Shown here in pieces: positions 1 to 7,384 of a stretch of 34,907 nt of DNA. The notes under the pieces were generated by a model, which ran no database searches, was not told the origin of the DNA, and saw only the letters and a program-made list of their open reading frames with translations. This stretch comes from Sphingomonas yabuuchiae (lineage in GTDB: Bacteria; Pseudomonadota; Alphaproteobacteria; Sphingomonadales; Sphingomonadaceae), in the NCBI RefSeq assembly GCF_001477495.1, contig NZ_LDTF01000092.1:1-34907 (forward strand), written 5' to 3'. The first letter of the stretch is position 1. Each line of letters begins with the position of its first letter. The position numbers were made by a program, and so were the translations under genes.

Positions 1-58
1 TCGAACCCCTGACCTCTGCAGTGCGATTGCAGCGCTCTCCCATCTGAGCTACAGCCCC
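1..58 (-). tRNA. tRNA-Ala (anticodon CGC), 3' part cut off by the window edge
   Basis: Read on the minus strand, the sequence starts GGGGCTGTAGCTCAG at position 58 and runs through a D arm, an anticodon stem CTGCA/TGCAG with loop ATCGCAC, and into the T loop (GGTTCGA) at the window edge. Loop positions 34-36 read CGC, which decodes GCG alanine codons. The T stem's second strand, the acceptor 3' strand and the end lie outside the window. The body matches the standard bacterial tRNA-Ala pattern (GGGGC acceptor start, GCTCAG D arm). Confidence 0.95.
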
Positions 59-67
59 GCCCCGTAA

Positions 68-83
68 CCCGACCATGGTCGGG
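68..83. promoter_or_regulatory. Perfect 16-bp palindrome just upstream of the tRNA-Ala gene
   Basis: CCCGACCATGGTCGGG is its own reverse complement. It lies 10-25 bases upstream of the tRNA 5' end (position 58), about where the promoter of the minus-strand tRNA gene should be. It could be a protein-binding site or a hairpin. No family of regulator is recognised. Confidence 0.4.
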
Positions 84-206
84 AGCGACGCCATTAACCC
101 GTGATTCGGGGCGACGCAACACCGCTTTGATGGCCAGACCCAAAAATTTTGGCCTGCTTTCGGCCTTTCGCATCACTCCATCCGTCGCGGCTGGCGCGTC
201 GCCAAC

Positions 207-231
207 GGAACATGTCTTGATGTGCCTCATT
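207..231 (+). promoter_or_regulatory. Candidate EcfG-type (general stress response) promoter
   Basis: GGAAC at 207-211, a 16-base spacer, and CATT at 228-231. The alphaproteobacterial EcfG consensus is GGAAC, 16-17 bases, then CGTT, so only one -10 base differs. It lies about 75 bases ahead of the ATG at 307 of a protein whose family (DUF2171, SWFGD motif) is often stress-linked in sphingomonads. The match is seen; the function is inferred. Confidence 0.5.
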
Positions 232-306
232 GAAACACCCGGAAGGCACGGCCCGCCAGACGAGCGGCGTCGGCCCCCGCAGGATCGAATTTCAGGAGGG
301 TTTAGG

Positions 307-1620
307 ATGGCTTACGACCGCTATTCCCGCGACGCCAATCGTGGCGACCGCGACTTCGACTATGGCCGGGACTACGGCTCGGGGCGCGACTACACCTATT
401 CCAGCGCGCGCGACTATGAAGCGGCAGGCGCGTATGACGACGACCGCAACGATAGCCGGAACGACAGCCGTCGCGGCTATGGCGCGCGGGATTATGGCAA
501 CCAGGGCTATGGCCGTCAGGGCTATGACCGCGACGGCTATGGTGCGTCCCGCCAGGATTTCGGGCGTCAGGACTTTGGCGGCCGCCAGAACGAAGGCCGT
601 TACGGCGAAGGCCGCTCGGGCAACTACGGTGCCTATCGTGGCGGCGAGAATCGCTATGATCGCGATTCCGGTCGTGAAGGCTATCGCGGCACGTCGAGCT
701 ACGGCGATTCGTCGCGCGGCTATGGCTATACCGGTGACCGTTACGGTCGCGACGACCGTCAGGGCCGCAGCGACTATGGGCGCTCGGACCATAACCGTTT
801 CGACTATGGCCGCCAGCAGCAGTCGGGCCGCGACTATGGCCGCCAGCCCCAGGGTTATGACTATGAGGATCGCGGCTTCTTCGCGCGTGCCGGGGACGAG
901 GTCCGCTCGTGGTTCGGTGACGAGGATGCCGAGCGCCGCCGTGAAGCCGATGCGCGCTTCGACGAGCGTTACTACGCCCAGCAAGACCATGACTATAATC
1001 ACTGGCGCTCGGGCCAGATCGCGGCACTGGACCGCGACTATGACGAATATCGCAGCGAGAACCGCACCAAGTTCCAGAACGAATTCTCGAGCTGGCGCAC
1101 CGAGCGCGAAGGCCAGCGCGGCCTTCTACCCAAGGTGAAGGAGCATCAGGAAGTCGTCGGATCGGACGGCAGCCATGTCGGCACCGTTGACAAGGTGCGC
1201 GGCGACCGCATCCTGCTGACCAAGAACGACAAGGATGCGGGCGGCCAGCACCACTCGATCCCGTCGCGCTGGCTGAAGTCCGTCGAGGACAAGGTCACCC
1301 TGACCAAGACCGCCGAAGAGGCCAAGGCCCAATGGCGGGATGAAGAGAATGCGCGCGCCATGTTCGGCGATCGCACCAACGAGAACGACCGCTACGGTCA
1401 GGCCAATCGCTATGGTCAGACCGGCATGGGCGGCCAATCGAGCGGTTACGGCCAGAGTGCGACCGGTACGACCAGCTCGGCACAGAACACCAGCAGCACG
1501 ACGGGGACGACCTCGACCACCGGCACCACGACCGGCACGGGGACCAGCACCGGCACCGGCACGACCACCGGCATCGGCACCACGTCGGGCAGCACCTCGG
1601 ACACCAGCCGGGGTTACTGA
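307..1620 (+). CDS. YG-rich, largely disordered protein with SWFGD motif and DUF2171 domain
   Basis: 437 residues. Start chosen at the ATG at 307, six bases after a strong AGGAGGG (294-300); the frame stays open upstream to an ATG at 127, but that stretch has no such site and would put the stress promoter inside the gene. Residues ~1-185 are low-complexity, built from Tyr, Gly, Arg, Asp and Gln (many RDYG and GYG units). SWFGDE is at 201-206 followed by AERRR. A charged helical stretch follows, then a DUF2171 domain (~276-345, with VVGSDG, VGTVD and GQHHSIPSRW), a PRC-barrel-like fold. The last ~47 residues are almost only Thr, Ser and Gly. The DUF2171 family has no defined reaction. Composition suggests a flexible, possibly condensate-forming or surface-binding protein; that is inference. 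A strong hairpin terminator follows, so it is a single-gene unit. Confidence 0.9.
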   Translation: MAYDRYSRDANRGDRDFDYGRDYGSGRDYTYSSARDYEAAGAYDDDRNDSRNDSRRGYGARDYGNQGYGRQGYDRDGYGASRQDFGRQDFGGRQNEGRYGEGRSGNYGAYRGGENRYDRDSGREGYRGTSSYGDSSRGYGYTGDRYGRDDRQGRSDYGRSDHNRFDYGRQQQSGRDYGRQPQGYDYEDRGFFARAGDEVRSWFGDEDAERRREADARFDERYYAQQDHDYNHWRSGQIAALDRDYDEYRSENRTKFQNEFSSWRTEREGQRGLLPKVKEHQEVVGSDGSHVGTVDKVRGDRILLTKNDKDAGGQHHSIPSRWLKSVEDKVTLTKTAEEAKAQWRDEENARAMFGDRTNENDRYGQANRYGQTGMGGQSSGYGQSATGTTSSAQNTSSTTGTTSTTGTTTGTGTSTGTGTTTGIGTTSGSTSDTSRGY

Positions 1621-1657
1621 TAAAGAAAAACGTCACGACTGAGTGACTTTTCTTGAA

Positions 1658-1687
1658 GGGCTCGGGTGGACAACACCCGGGCCCTTT
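1658..1687 (+). terminator. Rho-independent terminator after the DUF2171 gene
   Basis: An 11-bp stem (GGGCTCGGGTG at 1658-1668 with CACCCGGGCCC at 1674-1684, one G-T pair) closes a GACAA loop and is followed by TTT. It starts 37 bases after the stop codon. Confidence 0.8.
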
Positions 1688-1723
1688 CCCATGTCCGCAA
1701 CGATCGATGAAAAGGATATGATG

Positions 1724-2707
1724 ATGAAGGCTTGGACGCTGGCGGCCCGCCCCAAGGGCACCCCCGTGACGGACGATTTCGCGCTGGTCGAGCGTGATCT
1801 GCCGGCCCTGAACGAGGGCGAGGTGCGGATCGCCAATCGCTGGCTGTCGGTCGACCCCTATATGCGCGGCCGGATGAACGACACGAAGAGCTATGTCCCG
1901 CCCTTCCAACTCGGCGAGCCGATGCAGGGCGGCGCGATCGGCGAGGTGGTCGAAAGCCGCGCGGACGGCATCGCGGTCGGCACGCTGGTCAGCCACATGG
2001 CGGGCTGGCGCGACGAGGCCGTCCTTCCGGCCGCGCATGTCCAGCCGCTTCCCGATCTGGGCGTCGATCCCCAAGCCTATCTGGGCCAGTTCGGCATGCC
2101 GGGCATGACCGCCTATTACGGCCTGCTCCAGGTGGCCGAGGCCAAGCCTGGCGATACGGTGTTCGTCTCGGCAGCAGCCGGGGCGGTCGGCTCGACGGTG
2201 GTCCAGATCGCCAAGGCCAAGGGCATGACCGTCATCGGATCGGCCGGTGGCGCGGAGAAATGCGACTGGGTGCGCTCGCTCGGCGCGGATGCGGTGATCG
2301 ATTATAAGGGTGGCCAGTCGGTCGTCGAGGCGCTCGGCGAAGCGGCGCCCGATGGCATCGACGTCTACTTCGACAATGTCGGCGGCGATCACCTCGATGC
2401 GGCGCTGGCCCATGCCAAGCCGGGTGCGCGCTTCGCGATCTGCGGCATGATCGACGTCTATAACGACGCCAAGCCGACGAGCCTGAAATATCTCGCGCGG
2501 CTGATCGGCAATCGCGTGCGGATTCAGGGCTTCATCGTGTCCGACTTCAAGGGCCAGCAGGACTTCTACCGTGACATGGCCGGGATGCTGAAGGACGGCC
2601 AGCTCAAGCGCGAGGAGACGGTGTTCGAGGGCCTGGACCGGACCCCGGAAGCGTTCCTGGCGCTGTTCACCGGCGGCAACAAGGGCAAGATGCTGGTCAA
2701 GCTGTAA
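1724..2707 (+). CDS. CurA-like NADP-dependent oxidoreductase (zinc-free MDR family)
   Basis: 327 residues from the ATG at 1724, the third of three consecutive ATG codons and the one best spaced (7 bases) from AAAGGA at 1711-1716. The open frame runs back through the preceding terminator, so longer starts are unlikely, although the ATG at 1691 is possible. The family (curcumin/2-alkenal reductase, YncB/CurA) reduces alpha,beta-unsaturated ketones and aldehydes with NADPH in the cytoplasm. Visible features are the N-terminal GroES-like part with VDPYMRGRMN, the nucleotide-binding AAAGAVGS (~150-157) followed by the usual GSAGG for NADP, and FDNVGG. No zinc-binding cysteine set is seen, as expected. 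Stands alone, with a repeat region downstream. Substrate in the cell cannot be told from sequence. Confidence 0.9.
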   Translation: MKAWTLAARPKGTPVTDDFALVERDLPALNEGEVRIANRWLSVDPYMRGRMNDTKSYVPPFQLGEPMQGGAIGEVVESRADGIAVGTLVSHMAGWRDEAVLPAAHVQPLPDLGVDPQAYLGQFGMPGMTAYYGLLQVAEAKPGDTVFVSAAAGAVGSTVVQIAKAKGMTVIGSAGGAEKCDWVRSLGADAVIDYKGGQSVVEALGEAAPDGIDVYFDNVGGDHLDAALAHAKPGARFAICGMIDVYNDAKPTSLKYLARLIGNRVRIQGFIVSDFKGQQDFYRDMAGMLKDGQLKREETVFEGLDRTPEAFLALFTGGNKGKMLVKL

Positions 2708-2724
2708 GCAACTCCCCTCTTCTA

Positions 2725-2833
2725 CTCCCCTCCCGCAGGTGGGAGGGGTTGGAGGAGGGTAAAGCCACAGGCGATGGTCTCTGAGAGACTCATTGCCCTC
2801 CCCCCGACCCCCTCCCGCTTGCGGGAGGGGGAG
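2725..2833. repeat. Copy 1 of a 109-base intergenic repeat
   Basis: Nearly identical to 2903-3011. It begins CTCCCCTCCCGCAGGTGGGA and ends with a CCCTCCCGCTTGCGGGAGGG hairpin, so each end is an inverted repeat and the whole unit could fold into a cruciform or RNA hairpins. It lies between two convergent genes (ends 2707 and 3032), where it may also stop transcription from both sides. Confidence 0.85.
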
Positions 2834-2902
2834 CGTAAATGGCGGTCCAATACTGATACTGGTCGATGGCGGGGGCTTGGCTATTTCCTGAGTTCCCACC
2901 TG
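2834..2902. other. 69-base spacer between the two repeat copies
   Basis: Unique sequence with no gene or further repeat visible. Confidence 0.5.
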
Positions 2903-3011
2903 CTCCCCTCCCGAAGGCGGGAGGGGTTGGGGGAGGGTAAAGCCACAGGCGATGGTCTCTGTGAGACTCATTGCCCTCCCCCCGACCCCCTCCCGCTTGC
3001 GGGAGGGGGAG
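2903..3011. repeat. Copy 2 of the 109-base intergenic repeat
   Basis: Same length and orientation as 2725-2833, with a handful of substitutions, mostly in the first hairpin (CCCGAAGGCGGG against CCCGCAGGTGGG). The core AAAGCCACAGGCGATGGTCT is the same in both. Ends 20 bases before the stop codon of the minus-strand metallopeptidase gene. Confidence 0.85.
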
Positions 3012-3031
3012 TCGTTCACCGCTAGCCGCGC

Positions 3032-3949
3032 TCAGATCGCGCCCGAGAAGGTATCGCACTGGGCGGGATCGCCCGTCTCGATACCGCGGCGCAGCCAGCG
3101 CATCCGCTGTTCGGAGGTGCCATGCGTGAAGCTGTCCGGTACGACGCGGCCGGTCGCTTCGCGCTGGAGCGTGTCGTCGCCGATGGCACGGGCGGCGGTC
3201 ATGCCTTCCTCGACATCGCCGGGCTCCAGCCGGTCGCGGTTCTTGGCCGCCCAGACGCCCGCATAACAGTCCGCCTGCAATTCCAGCCGGACCGACAGGG
3301 CATTGCCCTCCGCTTCGCCCGCCGCCTGCTGTGCCTGGCGCACCTTGTCGGACGTGCCGAGCAGCGTCTGGATGTGATGGCCGAACTCATGCGCGACGAC
3401 ATAATAGCGGGCAAAGTCACCCTTCGCACCGAAGCGGTTGGCGAGCTCGTTGAAGAAACTGGTGTCGAGGTAAATCTTGCGATCGGTCGGGCAATAGAAG
3501 GGGCCGATGGCCGATTGTGCGACGCCGCAGCCTGACCGGGCGCTGTTCGCATCCGGCTTGAAGAAGCGCAGGCCGGGCGCCTGGAAACGCTGTCCCGATT
3601 CCGCGAAGATCTTCTCCCAGGTGTTGTCGGCATTGCTGAACGCGCGGCAGGTGTCGCGGCGTTCGGGCGAGGCCTCGCAAATTTGGCGGACGCTCTGGCC
3701 CGAGGATGAGTCCGCCGACCGGGTAACGGGGGCGTTGCCGCCGCCGCCTCCGCCGGTCAGCAGCCCGAGCGGGTTCATGCCGACCACCGCCAGAATGATG
3801 AGCACGACGACGATGCCGCCGCAGCCGAAGCGGCTGCCGATCAGCGGCAACAGGCCGAACAGCAGTCCGCCGCCGCCGCCACCGCCAAAGCCGCCGCCGC
3901 TCTGCGCCTCGCCGACATCGATATTATTGTCATAATCGTCGAGCCGCAT
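3032..3949 (-). CDS. Neutral zinc metallopeptidase (YpfJ family), membrane-anchored
   Basis: 305 residues; GGGGTGAG precedes the ATG. The cytoplasmic N-terminus carries a long glycine run (~18-28), then a hydrophobic membrane segment (~44-64) and a second glycine run, then the peptidase domain (Pfam Zn_peptidase) from ~75. HEFGHH at 187-192 gives the zinc-binding HExxH, with a likely third ligand in the ELQAD segment (223-227). Four cysteines in the domain (91, 101, 141, 153) sit where disulfides would form, consistent with a periplasmic active site. The family is annotated as a peptidase by motif; substrates are unknown. Convergent with the CurA-like gene, divergent from bdhA. Confidence 0.93.
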   Translation of the reverse strand: MRLDDYDNNIDVGEAQSGGGFGGGGGGGLLFGLLPLIGSRFGCGGIVVVLIILAVVGMNPLGLLTGGGGGGNAPVTRSADSSSGQSVRQICEASPERRDTCRAFSNADNTWEKIFAESGQRFQAPGLRFFKPDANSARSGCGVAQSAIGPFYCPTDRKIYLDTSFFNELANRFGAKGDFARYYVVAHEFGHHIQTLLGTSDKVRQAQQAAGEAEGNALSVRLELQADCYAGVWAAKNRDRLEPGDVEEGMTAARAIGDDTLQREATGRVVPDSFTHGTSEQRMRWLRRGIETGDPAQCDTFSGAI

Positions 3950-4079
3950 CGTCTCACCCCTTTGTCATACTGCCCGCCTATGCGGGTCTTCGCCGGATGG
4001 TTGAACCCGCAAAGCCTTCCGGCGGTTGCACGGGTCGATATCTGATCGCATGGTGCGGTGCATAGCACGGGAGAATGGC

Positions 4080-4865
4080 ATGTTCCTGAAGGGCAAGACG
4101 GCGGTGATCTCGGGTTCGACCTCGGGCATCGGCCTCGCCTATGCCAAGGCGCTGGCGGCGGAGGGCGCGGCGGTCGTGCTGAACGGCTTCGGCGAGGCCG
4201 ACGCGATCGAGGCGAACCGCGCCGCGCTGGAACAGGCGAGCGGTGCGGCGGCGCTGTATGACCCCGCCGACATGACCCGGCCCGACCAGATCGAGGCGAT
4301 GATCGAGCGGGCCGCGAAGGAAACCGGATCGGTCGACATCGTCATCAACAATGCCGGTATCCAGCATGTCGCCCCGATCGCCGAATTCCCAGTCGAGAAA
4401 TGGGATGCGATCATCGCGATCAACCTGTCCTCGGCCTGGCACATGATGCGCGCCGCGATCCCGCATATGCGGCAAAAGGGCTGGGGGCGGATCATCACCA
4501 CCGCCTCGGCGCACAGCTTGGTCGCCAGCCCCAACAAGTCGGCCTATGTCGCGGCCAAGCATGGCGTGGTCGGCATCACCAAGACCGTAGCGCTGGAGGT
4601 GGCGACGGACGGTATCACCGCCAACTGCATCTCGCCCGGCTATGTCTGGACGCCGTTGGTCGAGAACCAGATACCCGACACGATGAAGGCGCGGGGCCTG
4701 ACTCGCGAGCAGGTGATCGACGACGTGCTGCTGAAGGCGCAGCCGACCAAGGAATTCGTCACCATCGAACAGGTCGCGGCGCTCGCGTTGTTCCTCTGCC
4801 GGGACGAGGCGAAGTCGATCACCGGCGCCAACCTGTCGGTCGATGGCGGCTGGACCGCGCAATGA
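4080..4865 (+). CDS. bdhA: 3-hydroxybutyrate dehydrogenase
   Basis: 261 residues from the ATG at 4080, five bases after GGGAGA; the upstream frame adds 18 residues with no family match. It oxidises (R)-3-hydroxybutyrate to acetoacetate with NAD in the cytoplasm, the step after depolymerisation of polyhydroxybutyrate. Short-chain dehydrogenase marks: GSTSGIG (12-18), NNAG (90-93), catalytic Ser143, Tyr156 and Lys160. The segments NAGIQHVAPI, FPVEKWDAIIAINLS and TASAHSLVASPNKSAYVAAK are diagnostic of bacterial BdhA, and the C-terminal GGWTAQ matches its usual end. Its stop overlaps the start of the next gene (ATGA). Confidence 0.95.
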   Translation: MFLKGKTAVISGSTSGIGLAYAKALAAEGAAVVLNGFGEADAIEANRAALEQASGAAALYDPADMTRPDQIEAMIERAAKETGSVDIVINNAGIQHVAPIAEFPVEKWDAIIAINLSSAWHMMRAAIPHMRQKGWGRIITTASAHSLVASPNKSAYVAAKHGVVGITKTVALEVATDGITANCISPGYVWTPLVENQIPDTMKARGLTREQVIDDVLLKAQPTKEFVTIEQVAALALFLCRDEAKSITGANLSVDGGWTAQ

Positions 4866-5476
4866 GGGGCCCCCTGGTCCTGCTCGGCACGATGCTGTCG
4901 GCGGGCGGCGTGGTGGCCGTGCAGGCGCAGCGGGTCGAGCAGGCCAATGACTGGCGACTGGCGGCGACCGAGGATGACCGTATCCGCCTGCGCGGCTGGC
5001 GCAGCGCCTGGGTCAAGGGGTTGGCGCAGGCGCGGGCGGGCGGGGCGACGGCCGAGATTGCCGCGCTGGGGCAACTGGCCGATCCCGACTATTCGATCGC
5101 CGACCCCAAGCTGCCCGATGGCGATTATCGCTGTCGCACGATCAAGATGGGGTCGCAGGGGCGCGCGACGCTGACCTATGTCGCCTATCCCTATTTCCGC
5201 TGCCGGGTGGCGGGGAATGGGCAGCAACTGACCAAGACCGACGGGTCACAGCGGCTGACCGGGCGTCTCTATCCCGACACCGATGCGCGCAGCATCTTCC
5301 TGGGCACGATGATCCTCGGCGATGAGGAACGGTCCTATGCCTATGGCCGCGACCGGGCGCGCGACATGGCAGGCGTACTGGAACGGGTGGATGCGACCCA
5401 TTGGCGGATCGCCTTTCCCTATCCGGCTTATGAATCGGTCGTCGACATACTCGAACTGGAGCCGACCGCCCCCTGA
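4862..5476 (+). CDS. Secreted DUF4893 protein
   Basis: 204 residues, starting at the ATG that overlaps the bdhA stop by four bases. An N-terminal hydrophobic stretch (~4-22) ending in AVQAQ looks like a signal peptide, so it is probably periplasmic. The body matches DUF4893: DWRLAATEDDRIRLRGWR, GDYRCRTIKMG, a TYVAYPYFRCR segment and RDMAGVLERV. Two cysteines (in YRCRT and YFRCR) could form a disulfide. Function unknown. The coupling to bdhA makes joint expression likely, but no functional link is evident. Its last 49 bases overlap the end of the gene on the other strand. Confidence 0.85.
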   Translation: MRGPLVLLGTMLSAGGVVAVQAQRVEQANDWRLAATEDDRIRLRGWRSAWVKGLAQARAGGATAEIAALGQLADPDYSIADPKLPDGDYRCRTIKMGSQGRATLTYVAYPYFRCRVAGNGQQLTKTDGSQRLTGRLYPDTDARSIFLGTMILGDEERSYAYGRDRARDMAGVLERVDATHWRIAFPYPAYESVVDILELEPTAP

Positions 5477-6072
5477 ACCGGGGCGGGAGTCGGCGTGGCC
5501 GGCGCGGCGGGCAGGGGCGGCAGCGACGCGATATAGTCCTTGCCATGCTGGCCGATCAGCGTGACCCGCCCGGCATTGGCCTGCGCCACCGCCTTCAGAT
5601 AGGAACGCGGCTTCTTCATCAGTTCGGGATGGTCGAGGCCGACCAGACCCAGCCGCCGCGCGGCCTCCTGCACGAAATGCACGCAGTTGCGGTCGTTCAG
5701 ATTGTAATGCGAGTCGCCAGTCTTCTCGTCCCAGGCCGCGACCAGCGCCAATATGTCACCATATTGCGCATCGGTCATGACATAGGAAAACTGCGCGTCG
5801 CTGGTGGAGATGTAGAAGGGCTTGGAGATGTCCAGCCGCCCCCTGACCGTGCCCATCAGAATGGCGGGCGACACCGAGCGGGCGGTAAAGCCGTAATTGG
5901 CGTCGACCGGTTGGCCCGTCGCATCCACCGTGCCGCGCAACGAGAAAAAGGCATGGGGAAAGCTGTTGCCCAGCTCATGGCTCCAGAAGGTGATCGTGAC
6001 CGCCGCCTGCGCGGGCAGCGCGCAGCCGAACGTCAGGGCCAGAGCCATTGCGAGTCGCAGGACCATCCTCAT
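5428..6072 (-). CDS. Secreted protein with a likely papain-like His/Cys pair
   Basis: 214 residues with a signal peptide (~1-23, ending AQAA). The mature part has FPHAFFSLRG (His40) near its start and LNDRNCVHFV (Cys130) later. A conserved His placed well before an NC motif is the layout of permuted papain-like folds (DUF4105/NlpC-like), where Cys acts as nucleophile; this assignment is inference. The tail is Pro/Ala rich. The start ATG overlaps the stop of the CDF transporter gene by four bases, so both are read from the same message, transporter first. The 3' end runs 49 bases into the opposite DUF4893 gene. Substrate is unknown. Confidence 0.8.
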   Translation of the reverse strand: MRMVLRLAMALALTFGCALPAQAAVTITFWSHELGNSFPHAFFSLRGTVDATGQPVDANYGFTARSVSPAILMGTVRGRLDISKPFYISTSDAQFSYVMTDAQYGDILALVAAWDEKTGDSHYNLNDRNCVHFVQEAARRLGLVGLDHPELMKKPRSYLKAVAQANAGRVTLIGQHGKDYIASLPPLPAAPATPTPAPVQGAVGSSSSMSTTDS

Positions 6073-7040
6073 GCCTGTCCTCCTAACCCATGTTGCGGGA
6101 TCGCCGCAGCCGCATTTTCGTGCTTTTCAGGCCGGATATAGATGGACGACAAGCTGGGCACGGCGCGTCGCAGATCGTCCTCCAATACCTCGATCATCGT
6201 CTCCGCCGCACCCATGGGCAGGCTGTCGACGAAATCGGCGCTGATCGCGGCGAAGATGCTGTCGGGCGCGGTGTGGATCGTGCGGACATGGTTGACGCGG
6301 GTGATCCAAGAACGCGCGGCGACGATGCCGCGGATCGTCTCGACCACTTCCGGGTCGGCGCGTTCGCCGATCAGCAGCCCCTTGGATTCCCGAGCGAGCA
6401 GGATCGCGACCAGCCCCAGTACCAGCCCGATGAGAATCGAGGCGATGCCGTCGATCCGGGCATCACCCGTCTCGTGCGACAGCCATACGCCGAGCGCTGC
6501 GATGACCAGGCCTGCCAGCGCCGCCGAATCCTCGAACAGGACGATGAAGCCCGGCGGGTCCTTGGAATCATGGATGGCGCGCCACCAGCCGCTATTGCCC
6601 TTGGTGCGCGAAAATTCGCGCACGGCGATGGTCCAGCTTGCCCCCTCCAGGGCGAAGGCGATGGCGAGGACGATATAGTTGACGGTCGGATCGCGCAGCG
6701 GCTCGGGGGACTTGATGTGCAGCCAGCCCTCATAGATCGAGATGCCGGAGCCGAGCGCAAAGATCAGGATCGCGACGACGAACGCCCAGAAATACAGCTC
6801 TCGCCCATAGCCGAACGGGTGGATCGCATCCGGCCCGCGCTTGGCGCGCTTCTGGCCGTAGAGCAGCAGGATCTGGTTGCCGCTGTCGACCACCGAATGC
6901 ACGCCCTCGGTCAGCATCGAGGAGGAACCGGTGATCCCGGCCGCCACGAATTTGGCGACGCCGATGCCGAGATTGGCCGCCAGCGCGCCATAGAGGACGA
7001 TATTCTCGCGAATGCGTGCGGTCAGGCCGGTGTCGGGCAT
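6069..7040 (-). CDS. Cation diffusion facilitator (CDF) family metal transporter
   Basis: 323 residues with about six membrane helices and a C-terminal cytoplasmic domain. CDF proteins expel divalent metals (Zn, Fe, Mn, Co) in exchange for protons. The first metal site appears as HSVVD (48-52) in helix 2. At the matching place in helix 5 there is FEDSAALAG (Glu170, Asp171) instead of the usual HxxxD, as in the ZnT9-like branch, so metal choice or even transport may differ from zinc-specific members. First gene of a two-gene unit with the secreted protein at 5428-6072. A dispersed repeat lies directly upstream. Confidence 0.9.
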   Translation of the reverse strand: MPDTGLTARIRENIVLYGALAANLGIGVAKFVAAGITGSSSMLTEGVHSVVDSGNQILLLYGQKRAKRGPDAIHPFGYGRELYFWAFVVAILIFALGSGISIYEGWLHIKSPEPLRDPTVNYIVLAIAFALEGASWTIAVREFSRTKGNSGWWRAIHDSKDPPGFIVLFEDSAALAGLVIAALGVWLSHETGDARIDGIASILIGLVLGLVAILLARESKGLLIGERADPEVVETIRGIVAARSWITRVNHVRTIHTAPDSIFAAISADFVDSLPMGAAETMIEVLEDDLRRAVPSLSSIYIRPEKHENAAAAIPQHGLGGQA

Positions 7041-7110
7041 GGCCGGTACAGCGTGCGATGGGGGCGGTTGTTCCGTGGGGTCAACGAAGCTGTTTGGCAG
7101 AGGGATGGGC

Positions 7111-7193
7111 GTGCACTTCGACGACGCTCAATGCGAACAGGTTGGGGGGACTTTCCCCAACTTCCGTTCAGCCTGAGCGAAGTCGAAGGCCAC
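7111..7193. repeat. Dispersed inverted-repeat element (copy A)
   Basis: An imperfect inverted repeat: GTGCACTTCGACGACGCTC on the left and GAGCGAAGTCGAAGGCC on the right. Between them is a perfect 7-bp hairpin, GTTGGGG (7141-7147) with CCCCAAC (7155-7161). The right arm (7164-7191) is identical over 28 bases, inverted, to 26055-26082. It lies between the end of the aceA transcript and the CDF gene and could end transcription. The rest of 7041-7202 shows no gene. Confidence 0.8.
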
Positions 7194-7202
7194 GGGATTG
7201 CC

Positions 7203-7361
7203 TCAGGACGCGATGCGCCCGAGCCGGTGGTATAGATGCGCGAACTTGATCGAGCGGGGGTCGTCGGCGACGCGCTTGACGTGTTCGGCGATGGCTTCCT
7301 TCATCAGCGCGAAGTCTTCGGTGGAGAAGACGGCGCGGCTGCGTTGCGGTTCGGTCGGCAT
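7203..7361 (-). CDS. Small 52-residue protein downstream of aceA
   Basis: 52 residues, starting at the ATG at 7361 with GAAGGA nine bases upstream, 23 bases after the aceA stop on the same strand. The protein begins MPTEPQRSRAVFSTEDFALM and ends HLYHRLGRIAS. It is acidic and basic in turn, with one predicted amphipathic helix (DFALMKEAIAEHVKRVADD), no signal and no membrane segment. I recall similar unnamed proteins beside isocitrate lyase in sphingomonads, but have not verified this. Position suggests it is co-transcribed with aceA. Function unknown. Confidence 0.75.
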   Translation of the reverse strand: MPTEPQRSRAVFSTEDFALMKEAIAEHVKRVADDPRSIKFAHLYHRLGRIAS

Positions 7362-7384
7362 GGCATTTTCTCCTTCGTTATGGG

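Noticed and set aside
292..1027. Two long minus-strand frames opposite the YG-rich region
   Set aside because: They arise from the repetitive codon pattern of the real gene; the translations are simple Ala/Val/Ile or Arg/His/Ser repeats.
2725..3011. Possible CRISPR-like array
   Set aside because: Only two units of 109 bases with one 69-base spacer, internal hairpins and no cas gene; an intergenic repeat explains it.
1295..3019. 574-codon minus-strand frame
   Set aside because: It is antisense to the DUF2171 and CurA-like genes and reads through both copies of the repeat; composition is that of a GC-rich shadow.
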